DNA of 13,054 bases from Actinomycetes bacterium (GTDB lineage Bacteria > Actinomycetota > Acidimicrobiia > Acidimicrobiales > Acidimicrobiaceae): NCBI GenBank assembly GCA_021790855.1, contig JAJYFP010000010.1, forward strand, positions 1-13,054. The letters are read 5' to 3'. The notes beneath the pieces are model-generated. The model saw nothing but the letters and a program-made list of their open reading frames with translations. It had not been told where the DNA came from and searched no databases. A program made the position numbers and the translations under genes. Shown piece after piece: positions 7,469-13,054 of the stretch. Position 1 is the first letter of the stretch. Each line of letters opens with the position of its first letter.

Positions 7469-8083
7469 TCAGTTCTTCTCTTCTTCCCCGTCGATCACGG
7501 CTTCCACTTCTTTCGTCTCTTGAACGTACGTCTCTTGGTGTTCAGGTACCACCGCGCTGCTTGATTCCACAGCAGGCTCCGCCTCATTTACCGTGGGTTC
7601 TTGTTCTTGCCTCGTCACCTCTGTGACAGAGGAGTCACTTGCTCTTTCACCTCGAGAGGCCCTAACTCGTCTTTCTCTTCTACCGGCGGCGTTCTCCCGA
7701 CTCTTTTCCCTGAGCCTTCTCAACTCTTGCTCAGGCAGACGTTGAACCTCTATCACAATGTGACTTGTTCTCTTACGGATTCGTCCCGCTCGACCTCTAG
7801 CTCTTGGTCGAAAACGCTTGAGTGTCGCACCTTCGTTTGCATAAGCCTCAGACACAAACAACTCCTCAGGCGGCAATCCATAGAGATTTGATGCGTTGGC
7901 AGCCGCAGATCGTAACACCTTGGCGACAGCCTCAGTAGCTCCACGATCCGTAAGGGAAAGTCTCTCCATTGCCTTTACAACGCTTTGGCCACGAATGAGA
8001 TCGAGAACTTCTCTAACCTTGGAGGCTGACATCTGGTATGAGCGATGCGTAGCTCTCGCTGATTGCATTGTTTCAGTGCTCAT
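7469..8083 (-). CDS. rplV: 50S ribosomal protein L22 with long C-terminal tail
   Basis: L22 lines the peptide exit tunnel with a long beta-hairpin. The core is residues 7-116: [20 protein letters not shown], then the hairpin with [20 protein letters not shown] at 85-104 and TSHIVIEV. The hairpin tip is the site of macrolide-related changes in other bacteria; nothing here looks deleted or inserted. Residues 117-204 are extra: first a basic stretch to about 147, then a strongly acidic, probably disordered end. E. coli L22 has 110 residues and this one 204; long tails occur in actinobacterial L22. The ATG at 8083-8081 abuts the rpsS stop, with GGAAGG nine bases upstream. A second ATG five codons in (MQSARATHR) is a possible start. 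Confidence 0.97.
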   Translation of the reverse strand: MSTETMQSARATHRSYQMSASKVREVLDLIRGQSVVKAMERLSLTDRGATEAVAKVLRSAAANASNLYGLPPEELFVSEAYANEGATLKRFRPRARGRAGRIRKRTSHIVIEVQRLPEQELRRLREKSRENAAGRRERRVRASRGERASDSSVTEVTRQEQEPTVNEAEPAVESSSAVVPEHQETYVQETKEVEAVIDGEEEKN

Positions 8084-8365
8084 CTATCTGCGCCTTCCAG
8101 CTCTTTCTTGACCCGCGTGATAACGAAACGTTCTCGTCGGGGCGAACTCCCCTAGCTTATGCCCGACCATAGATTCGGTAACATAGACCGGGACATGCTT
8201 ACGTCCATCATGAACAGCGACCGTATGTCCGACCATATCTGGAATGATCGTCGACCTACGAGACCAAGTCTTAATTACCCTCTTTTCGCCTTCTGCATTA
8301 AGAGCGTCCACCTTCTTCAAAAGGTGATCGTCAACAAAGGGACCTTTCTTCAAACTACGGGGCAT
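8084..8365 (-). CDS. rpsS: 30S ribosomal protein S19
   Basis: S19 is in the head of the small subunit with S13 and contacts the A-site finger and bridge B1a. The 93-residue product has the standard [19 protein letters not shown] start, [20 protein letters not shown] at 33-52 and the C-terminal [18 protein letters not shown] signature. The length is that of typical S19. The ATG at 8365-8363 follows the rplB stop by eight bases; AGGAGGT lies about ten bases upstream, overlapping the end of rplB. It abuts rplV with no gap. Confidence 0.98.
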   Translation of the reverse strand: MPRSLKKGPFVDDHLLKKVDALNAEGEKRVIKTWSRRSTIIPDMVGHTVAVHDGRKHVPVYVTESMVGHKLGEFAPTRTFRYHAGQERAGRRR

Positions 8366-8373
8366 GTAAGCAC

Positions 8374-9210
8374 CTACCTCCTGGCTCCGCGCGTACGCCT
8401 ACGTCTAATTATCAACTTATCTGAATCCTTCTTACGACTCCTGGTACGTCCCTCTGGTTTACCCCAAGGAGACACTGGGTGTCTTCCACCTGAAGTTTTA
8501 CCCTCACCACCACCTAATGGATGATCGACCGGGTTCATTGCAACACCCCGTGTTTGAGGTCGAACACCCTTCCATCTGTTTCTACCAGCCTTGCCTACAG
8601 ACAAGAGTTCAAACTCTGAGTTGCCGACCTCGCCTATCGACGCTCTGCACTCGATTGGAACTCGCCTCATCTCAGTAGAAGGAAGACGCAAAGTTGCGTA
8701 TTCTCCTTCTCTTGCCACGAGCTGAACACTCATACCCGCCGAACGCGCAATCTTACCGCCCTGTCCAGGTCTTAACTCAACATTATGAACGGTAGTTCCC
8801 ACTGGTATGACCCTAAGAGGAAGAGCATTTCCAACTTTGATATCAGCTCCCACACCCGACACGACTGTGTCACCGACACTCAACTTAGCCGGGGCCAAAA
8901 TATAGCGCTTCTCACCATCTAAGTAGTGCAGGAGTGCTATCCTCGCGTTTCGATTTGGATCGTATTCAATTGCAGCGACCTTTGCCGGCACACCATCTTT
9001 ATTCCGCTTAAAGTCAATCAAGCGATACCTTGTCTTGTTGCCTCCACCACGATGGCGCGATGTCTTTCGCCCATAAGAGTTACGACCGCCAGAAGATTTT
9101 GCCGGCCTCAACAACGACTTCTCAGGTCGTTCCTTCGTAATTTCACTGAAGTCAGATACGCTCTGAAATCTTCTTCCGGCGCTGGTAGGTTTTCTCTTTC
9201 GAATAGCCAC
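8374..9210 (-). CDS. rplB: 50S ribosomal protein L2
   Basis: L2 is one of the largest and most conserved 50S proteins, needed for subunit joining and for peptidyl transferase activity. The 278 residues include the RNA-binding [19 protein letters not shown] (51-69), [19 protein letters not shown] (81-99) and the C-terminal [17 protein letters not shown] (221-237) with His230, equivalent to the functionally important His229 of E. coli. The start is GTG at 9210-9208 (encoding [14 protein letters not shown]), with AGGAG five bases upstream and eight bases after the rplW stop. Length is normal. Confidence 0.98.
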   Translation of the reverse strand: MAIRKRKPTSAGRRFQSVSDFSEITKERPEKSLLRPAKSSGGRNSYGRKTSRHRGGGNKTRYRLIDFKRNKDGVPAKVAAIEYDPNRNARIALLHYLDGEKRYILAPAKLSVGDTVVSGVGADIKVGNALPLRVIPVGTTVHNVELRPGQGGKIARSAGMSVQLVAREGEYATLRLPSTEMRRVPIECRASIGEVGNSEFELLSVGKAGRNRWKGVRPQTRGVAMNPVDHPLGGGEGKTSGGRHPVSPWGKPEGRTRSRKKDSDKLIIRRRRTRGARR

Positions 9211-9218
9211 TACAACTC

Positions 9219-9515
9219 CTACTTCTCAAACAAATCGATCGAGTCGCCTTCGGCGAGCCTTACCATTGCATGCTTCTTGGAGCTACCATTTATCCAGCTT
9301 CCGTTTTTGCGATTTCGTTTTCTCTTACCCTTGCGATTCAACGTATTCACGGAAAGAACCTTAACGTCAAACAACTGCTCAACGGCATAGCGCACATCGA
9401 CTTTTGTCGCACGATCGTCCACCTCGAAACAGTAAACACCCTCATCCATCAACTTGTAGCTCTTCTCAGAGACAACAGGACGCTTTACGATTGCATACGG
9501 GTCGAATCCACTCAT
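9219..9515 (-). CDS. rplW: 50S ribosomal protein L23
   Basis: L23 is at the tunnel exit and is the docking site for trigger factor and SRP. The 98-residue product starts [20 protein letters not shown], the family hallmark, and continues with [20 protein letters not shown] and the basic loop [15 protein letters not shown] that reaches into the tunnel. The trigger-factor contact glutamate region (VSEKS) is present at residues 15-19. The ATG at 9515-9513 follows the rplD stop by two bases, with CGGAG five bases upstream. Length is normal for bacteria. Confidence 0.98.
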   Translation of the reverse strand: MSGFDPYAIVKRPVVSEKSYKLMDEGVYCFEVDDRATKVDVRYAVEQLFDVKVLSVNTLNRKGKRKRNRKNGSWINGSSKKHAMVRLAEGDSIDLFEK

Positions 9516-9517
9516 CT

Positions 9518-10198
9518 CTACTCCGCACTCTCTTTATTCGTACTAGAACCAGTTCCGTTTAAGGTCTCGAGCGTCTTAGGCGTGAACACTATAGCTTCAT
9601 TGACCAACACTAAATAGGCACTTAGTTGCGAAGTAAATGCCACCTCTACTTGCGGCAAGTTTCTAAAACTCTTTGCTAGAATCTCGTCTTCTGAACTGAC
9701 AACAAGGAGAACCGATCCTTCTTCACCAACTTTTAAAAGCCACTCTGCAGCCTTCTTGGTGGATGGCTTCTCCTCAGAAAAACTATCAAGAACATAGATC
9801 TTGCCCGCTTCGGCACGATCAGACAAGGCTCCCCAGAGCGCTTGTGCAACCATTTTCTTGGGAGTCTTTTGCTTATAGCTGCGTGGTTTTGGTCCAAGTG
9901 CGACTCCTCCACCACTGAAGTGAGGCGCTCGAGTTGATCCTTGTCTAGCACGTCCCGTACCTTTTTGGCGATAAGGCTTAGCCCCACCACCTGACACCTC
10001 TGCACGCGTCTTGGTAGATTGTGTACCTGCACGTACTCCTGCTAGTTGTCCCACAACCACTTGATGAATTAAAGGAATGTTAGGCACTCGTCCGAAGACA
10101 GTCTCATTTAGAGTCAGAACCCCGCTCTCATTCCCACCTTCATCGATCCTTTTAGCCATGCGAACTTGAAAATTCGCATCCTTTACAAATTTAGACAC
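9518..10198 (-). CDS. rplD: 50S ribosomal protein L4
   Basis: L4 binds 23S rRNA domain I and sends a loop into the exit tunnel; in E. coli it also represses its own S10 operon. The 226 residues contain IPLIHQVVVGQLAGVRAGTQ (41-60), the tunnel loop with KPYRQKGTGRARQGSTRAPH (74-93) and a C-terminal Rossmann-like domain with YVLDSFSEEKPSTKKA. The start is GTG at 10198-10196, overlapping the rplC stop by one base (TAGTG), with GAGAGGTGG six bases upstream. An internal ATG at 10159 would give a shorter protein close to E. coli length at the N-terminus but has no ribosome site, so I keep the GTG. Given the hairpin-rich leader upstream of rplC, L4 is the natural candidate regulator, by analogy only. 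Confidence 0.97.
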   Translation of the reverse strand: MSKFVKDANFQVRMAKRIDEGGNESGVLTLNETVFGRVPNIPLIHQVVVGQLAGVRAGTQSTKTRAEVSGGGAKPYRQKGTGRARQGSTRAPHFSGGGVALGPKPRSYKQKTPKKMVAQALWGALSDRAEAGKIYVLDSFSEEKPSTKKAAEWLLKVGEEGSVLLVVSSEDEILAKSFRNLPQVEVAFTSQLSAYLVLVNEAIVFTPKTLETLNGTGSSTNKESAE

Positions 10199-10839
10199 TA
10201 CTTACCACCTCTCACGGAGGATCGAATAACTACACGTCCACCTTTGGGACCAGGAACCGAACCCTTCACTAAAACAAGTTGTCGTTCTGGATCCGCTTGA
10301 ACAACCTCAAGGTTGAGTGTGGTAACACTTCCACCCCCATACTGTCCAGCCATCTTTGTTCCTTTGAAGACCCGGCCGGGAGTTGCACATGCACCTATAG
10401 AACCAGGAGCTCTATGGTGTTTATGGTTACCATGCCCACCACCTTGGCCCTTAAAGTTGTGACGCTTCATCCCGCCTGAGAATCCATGGCCCTTAGAGAT
10501 CGCCGTAACGTCAACCTTGTCACCCGAAGAAAAGATCTCAGCTCCAAACTCGTCACCTGGAGATAGTTCAGAACTTGACTCTTCCCTGAACTCCAGTATG
10601 GCAACACCTGGATCGACGCCCGCTTTTACAAACTGCCCTAGCAGAGGTTTCGAAACCTTCGACTTCTTTCTGATCCCATAAGTCACCTGCAAAGCGTTAT
10701 AGCCATCACTGTCTGTAGTCTTAGATCGAAGAACCCTAACCGGAGTCACCTTGATCACGGTGACAGGGATAAACCTGCTGTTCTCATCCCAGACGTGGGT
10801 CATTCCAACTTTTTCACCCACGATAGCCTTAGCTGTCAT
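10198..10839 (-). CDS. rplC: 50S ribosomal protein L3
   Basis: L3 is an assembly-initiating 50S protein with a loop reaching the peptidyl transferase centre. The product is 213 residues: MTAKAIVGEKVGMTHVWDEN, the GFSGGMKRHNFKGQGGGHG loop region and the signature HHRAPGSIGACATPGRVFKG. The start ATG 10839-10837 is chosen because the N-terminus then aligns with actinobacterial L3 ([20 protein letters not shown]) and GAGG lies nine bases upstream. The frame is open upstream, with an ATG at 10854 and a GTG at 10884, but neither has a ribosome site and the added residues resemble nothing in L3. It is the first gene after the structured 187-base gap and heads the tightly packed S10-spc unit. Confidence 0.97.
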   Translation of the reverse strand: MTAKAIVGEKVGMTHVWDENSRFIPVTVIKVTPVRVLRSKTTDSDGYNALQVTYGIRKKSKVSKPLLGQFVKAGVDPGVAILEFREESSSELSPGDEFGAEIFSSGDKVDVTAISKGHGFSGGMKRHNFKGQGGGHGNHKHHRAPGSIGACATPGRVFKGTKMAGQYGGGSVTTLNLEVVQADPERQLVLVKGSVPGPKGGRVVIRSSVRGGK

Positions 10840-10879
10840 TTGAGTAATCCTCATCCAATACTGATGCCAACTGGCACCG

Positions 10880-10907
10880 AACACAAATAATCCGCCAAAG
10901 CGGCGGA
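10880..10907 (-). terminator. Terminator-like hairpin ahead of rplC
   Basis: A perfect six-base-pair stem, TCCGCC with GGCGGA, closes a five-base loop (GCTTT) and is followed directly by TTATTTGTGTT, eight T in eleven bases. The stem is five-sixths G+C. It lies 41 bases before the rplC ATG, where full termination would silence twenty essential genes, so it would have to be leaky or regulated. The T run is interrupted, so strength is uncertain. Confidence 0.45.
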
Positions 10908-10994
10908 GCTAAACTTTTGCCGAAAGGTCCCCTGATATGCAGGGCTCAATCGGACTTCCAAATCAAACCTAGGTAAGTATATCCCAAATTACCT

Positions 10995-11015
10995 AAAACC
11001 CATCCCGCAGATGGG
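10995..11015 (-). terminator. Hairpin after rpsJ, weak terminator candidate
   Basis: Eleven bases after the rpsJ stop the minus strand has a perfect six-base-pair stem, CCCATC with GATGGG, around the loop TGCGG, followed by TTTT and then AGGTAA. The T run is short, so termination may be partial; it may instead serve to protect the rpsJ 3' end or form the first element of the leader. Confidence 0.4.
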
Positions 11016-11026
11016 AAATTCGCTAG

Positions 11027-11347
11027 TTATTGAATCTTGATCTCTATATCTACACCTGCTGGAAGATCAAGTCTTTGTAGAGAGTCCACCGTCTTTGGAG
11101 TATGTTCGACGATGTCAAGCATTCTCTTGTGGACCCGCATCTCAAAATGCTCCCTAGAGTCCTTGTGTTTGTGGGGTGATCGAATTACCGTATAACGATG
11201 TATCTCCGTAGGCAACGGTACTGGACCGACAACCTTAGCTGACGTCCTCAATACTGTATCTACAATCTTCTTCGTCGAACTCTCGATAATTTCGTGATCG
11301 AAAGCCTTCAGGCGAATTCTGATCCTCTGCTTACCTGGCTCTGCCAA
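11027..11347 (-). CDS. rpsJ: 30S ribosomal protein S10
   Basis: S10 is a head protein of the small subunit and, as NusE, part of transcription antitermination complexes. The product shows the family core [40 protein letters not shown] and the ending [21 protein letters not shown] place the start at TTG 11347-11345: AAGGTG lies eight bases upstream and the N-terminus [14 protein letters not shown] then resembles normal S10 starts, giving 106 residues. The alternative is GTG at 11356, three codons earlier, but AAGGT then touches the start codon and cannot serve as its ribosome site. The gene stands alone: a strong terminator precedes it and a 187-base structured gap follows, unlike the packed genes downstream. 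Confidence 0.95.
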   Translation of the reverse strand: MAEPGKQRIRIRLKAFDHEIIESSTKKIVDTVLRTSAKVVGPVPLPTEIHRYTVIRSPHKHKDSREHFEMRVHKRMLDIVEHTPKTVDSLQRLDLPAGVDIEIKIQ

Positions 11348-11361
11348 TTTACTCACACCTT

Positions 11362-11399
11362 AGATAGATAAGAGGCCCAAGACCAAAGTCTCAGGCCTC
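11362..11399 (-). terminator. Terminator after tuf
   Basis: Thirteen bases after the tuf stop, the arms GAGGCCTGAGAC and GTCTTGGGCCTC pair over twelve positions (ten Watson-Crick, two G-U) around the tetraloop TTTG, followed by TTATCTATCT. This is the strongest hairpin in the window. The T tract runs almost into the rpsJ ribosome site, so rpsJ and the genes after it must depend on read-through, antitermination or a promoter inside tuf. Confidence 0.75.
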
Positions 11400-11412
11400 A
11401 GCAAACTACTAC

Positions 11413-12600
11413 TTACTTAATGATCTTGGTAACCGCACCAGCACCTACGGTACGACCACCTTCACGAATAGCGAATCGCAAACCTTCGTCCATAGCAATT
11501 GGCTTTTGAAGCTCAACTGTCATTGTGACGTTGTCACCGGGCATAACCATCTCAGTACCTTCCGGCAGTGTGATGGAACCAGTTACGTCAGTAGTTCTAA
11601 AGTAGAACTGCGGACGATAGTGATTGAAGAAAGGCTTATGACGTCCTCCTTCTTCTTTGGACAAAACGTAAACGTTCGCTTCAAATTGCGTATGAGGGGT
11701 TATAGATCCTGGCTTGCAAAGAACCTGACCTCTTTCAACGTCAGTCTTTTTGACACCACGAAGCAGCGCCCCAATATTATCGCCTGCCATACCTTCGTCG
11801 AGAAGCTTGTTGAACATCTCGACTCCTGTGCACACAGTCTTTTGAGTATCTCTGAGGCCGACTATCTCAATTTCGTCGCCAACTTTCAATACACCCTGCT
11901 CAACCTTACCAGTCACCACGGTACCACGGCCAGAGATCGTAAACACGTCCTCAATTGGCATAAGGAAGGGGCGATCGATTGGTCTCTTGGGCTCAGGAAT
12001 ATAGTCATCAACAGCAGCCATAAGCTCCAGAATCTTTGCTTCCCACTCTTTGTCACCCTCGAGAGCCTTCAGCGCAGACACTCTAACAACAGGCGTGTCA
12101 TCGCCTGGAAAGTCGTACTCGCTCAAAAGTTCACGAACTTCAAGTTCCACGAGATCCAGAAGTTCCTCATCGTCCACCATGTCCGCCTTGTTAAGCGCAA
12201 CAACAATATAAGGTACGCCTACCTGGCGAGCCAACAGCACGTGCTCCCGTGTTTGGGGCATAGGGCCGTCGGTAGCGCTGACCACCAGGATTGCTCCATC
12301 GACCTGAGCCGCTCCGGTAATCATGTTCTTGATGTAGTCAGCGTGACCTGGCATGTCCACGTGAGCATAGTGACGCTTATCGGTCTCATACTCGACGTGT
12401 GAGATAGAGATTGTTATACCCCTGGCTCTCTCTTCAGGCGCATTATCAATCTGGTCGAAAGGCTTGAACTTCACGTTAGGGTTGTTCGCTGCCAGGACCT
12501 TGGTGATTGCCGCGGTCAAAGTTGTCTTACCATGGTCAATATGTCCCATGGTTCCTATGTTCAAGTGAGGCTTACTCCGCTCGAACTTTTGCTTGGCCAT
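11413..12600 (-). CDS. tuf: Translation elongation factor Tu
   Basis: EF-Tu is the GTPase that brings aminoacyl-tRNA to the ribosomal A site. The 395 residues are full length. G-domain motifs are all present: GHIDHGKT (19-26), switch I threonine 63 in RGITI, DMPGH (82-86) with catalytic His86, NKAD (137-140) and SALK (175-178). Domains II and III follow, with [13 protein letters not shown] and the ending [14 protein letters not shown]. The G3 motif has methionine 83 where E. coli has cysteine 81. The ATG at 12600-12598 has GGAG seven bases upstream. It follows fusA by 67 bases, as in a str operon, and is followed by a strong terminator hairpin. Confidence 0.99.
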   Translation of the reverse strand: MAKQKFERSKPHLNIGTMGHIDHGKTTLTAAITKVLAANNPNVKFKPFDQIDNAPEERARGITISISHVEYETDKRHYAHVDMPGHADYIKNMITGAAQVDGAILVVSATDGPMPQTREHVLLARQVGVPYIVVALNKADMVDDEELLDLVELEVRELLSEYDFPGDDTPVVRVSALKALEGDKEWEAKILELMAAVDDYIPEPKRPIDRPFLMPIEDVFTISGRGTVVTGKVEQGVLKVGDEIEIVGLRDTQKTVCTGVEMFNKLLDEGMAGDNIGALLRGVKKTDVERGQVLCKPGSITPHTQFEANVYVLSKEEGGRHKPFFNHYRPQFYFRTTDVTGSITLPEGTEMVMPGDNVTMTVELQKPIAMDEGLRFAIREGGRTVGAGAVTKIIK

Positions 12601-12667
12601 TTTACTGCTCCGTTATACCTAGTTGCGTCTCTCGACGTCATGCACGACTATTACAGGCTGATACAGT

Positions 12668-13054
12668 CTATTCACCACGTACTCTTGCTACGATCTCTTT
12701 TGCGATCGAATCTGGTACAATTTGGTAAGAGCCGAACTGCATTGAATAGGTAGCTCTTCCCTGAGTTCTTGACCTAAGGTCAGTAGCATACCCAAACATC
12801 TCAGAGAGTGGTACCTGCGCTCGGATAACCTGAGCATTACCCCTCTGATCCATTCCTTCGACCCTTCCACGCCTTGAGGAAAGGTCCCCGATAACGTCAC
12901 CCATATACTCTTCAGGAGTGACAACTTCAACAGCCATTATAGGCTCCAGAAGCACCGGGCTCGCAGCCCTGGCAGCCTTTTTGACAGCCATGGAACCAGC
13001 GATCTTAAAGGCCATCTCCGAAGAGTCGACCTCGTGGTAGGAACCAAATACCAA
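12668..13054 (-). CDS. fusA: Elongation factor G, C-terminal part (cut by window edge)
   Basis: EF-G is the GTPase that drives translocation of tRNA and mRNA. Only the last 128 codons are inside the window; the 5' end lies beyond base 13054. The translation enters in domain IV ([20 protein letters not shown]) and runs through domain [38 protein letters not shown] and [20 protein letters not shown], ending in [20 protein letters not shown]. These are diagnostic of EF-G rather than of LepA or TypA, and the adjacent tuf supports fusA of the str operon. The GTPase domain cannot be checked. The following 67-base gap has no clear terminator, only a four-base-pair stem with a GAGA loop (CGTC/GACG), so read-through into tuf is likely. 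Confidence 0.97.
   Translation of the reverse strand: MVFGSYHEVDSSEMAFKIAGSMAVKKAARAASPVLLEPIMAVEVVTPEEYMGDVIGDLSSRRGRVEGMDQRGNAQVIRAQVPLSEMFGYATDLRSRTQGRATYSMQFGSYQIVPDSIAKEIVARVRGE

Larger units (their letters stand above)
10840..11026 (-). promoter_or_regulatory. Hairpin-rich leader between rpsJ and rplC, possible attenuator
   Basis: This is the only long gap inside the S10 genes. Read on the minus strand it can form five hairpins in series: CCCATC/GATGGG (11015-10999), AGGTAA/TTACCT (10994-10971), CCCTG/CAGGG (10944-10930, extendable by AAGTC against GACCTT with a bulge), TCCGCC/GGCGGA (10907-10891) followed by a T-rich run, and GGTGCC/GGCATC (10878-10863) just ahead of the rplC ribosome site. 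A TATACT (10981-10976) resembles a -10 box but no good -35 is visible and it sits in the second hairpin's loop. Structured leaders are how many ribosomal operons are self-regulated; I infer, but cannot show, that this RNA is a regulator. It matches no leader family I can name. Confidence 0.5.

Noticed and set aside
9518..10159. Shorter rplD from the internal ATG at 10159
   Set aside because: There is no ribosome site before it, while the GTG at 10198 has a strong one and a TAGTG junction with rplC. It remains possible.
10840..10884. N-terminal extension of rplC to GTG 10884 or ATG 10854
   Set aside because: The added residues match nothing in L3, neither codon has a ribosome site, and the stretch overlaps the leader's last hairpin.
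10976..10981. TATACT as a promoter for rplC
   Set aside because: The -10 resemblance is good but no acceptable -35 lies 16-18 bases upstream and it falls in a hairpin loop, so I mention it only within the leader.
11506..12402. Long plus-strand open frame of 298 codons opposite tuf
   Set aside because: It is antisense to an intact EF-Tu gene. The product has no recognisable domain and is best explained by codon bias in tuf leaving few stops on the other strand.
12601..12667. Promoter or terminator between fusA and tuf
   Set aside because: TATAAC at the end of the gap would put the start site at the tuf ATG, and the only hairpin has four base pairs with no T run.

Overview
This window is a minus-strand block of translation genes. 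It joins the end of the str operon (fusA, tuf) to the S10 and spc operons and ends in secY-adk. Read in the direction of transcription, from high to low coordinates, the order is fusA (3' part), tuf, rpsJ, rplC, rplD, rplW, rplB, rpsS, rplV, rpsC, rplP, rpmC, rpsQ, rplN, rplX, rplE, rpsN, rpsH, rplF, rplR, rpsE, rpmD, rplO, secY, adk (5' part). No gene on the plus strand is supported. No tRNA, rRNA, mobile element, CRISPR array or pseudogene was seen.

The organism is a bacterium with a G+C content near one half. The features below fit Actinomycetota, and I would guess an Acidimicrobiia-like lineage: a short zinc-ribbon S14, a four-cysteine L24, long acidic C-terminal tails on S3 and L22, EF-Tu with NKAD in place of NKCD, and an adenylate kinase P-loop reading GKQGAGKGT. 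The assignment rests on recalled family traits, not on a search, and is moderately confident at phylum level only.

Layout: 12601-13054 holds the end of fusA and a 67-base gap with the tuf ribosome binding site. 11413-12600 is tuf. 11357-11412 carries a strong hairpin terminator. 11027-11347 is rpsJ. 10840-11026 is a 187-base gap full of hairpins, including a terminator-like one, and is the most interesting non-coding stretch. From 10839 down to 1604, twenty ribosomal protein genes are packed with overlaps of 1 or 4 bases or gaps of at most 15 bases, which implies one transcript with translational coupling. 1493-1603 is a 111-base gap with a possible promoter for secY-adk. There is no gene-free stretch above 300 bases.

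Together the genes supply two elongation factors, a large share of both ribosomal subunits, the membrane channel that many ribosomes dock to, and adenylate kinase for nucleotide balance. No unknown multi-gene system is present. The best candidate for something undescribed is the structured leader between rpsJ and rplC, which may control the S10-spc operon by attenuation. Many start codons are not ATG: GTG for secY, rpsN, rplB and rplD, and probably TTG for rplO and rpsJ.
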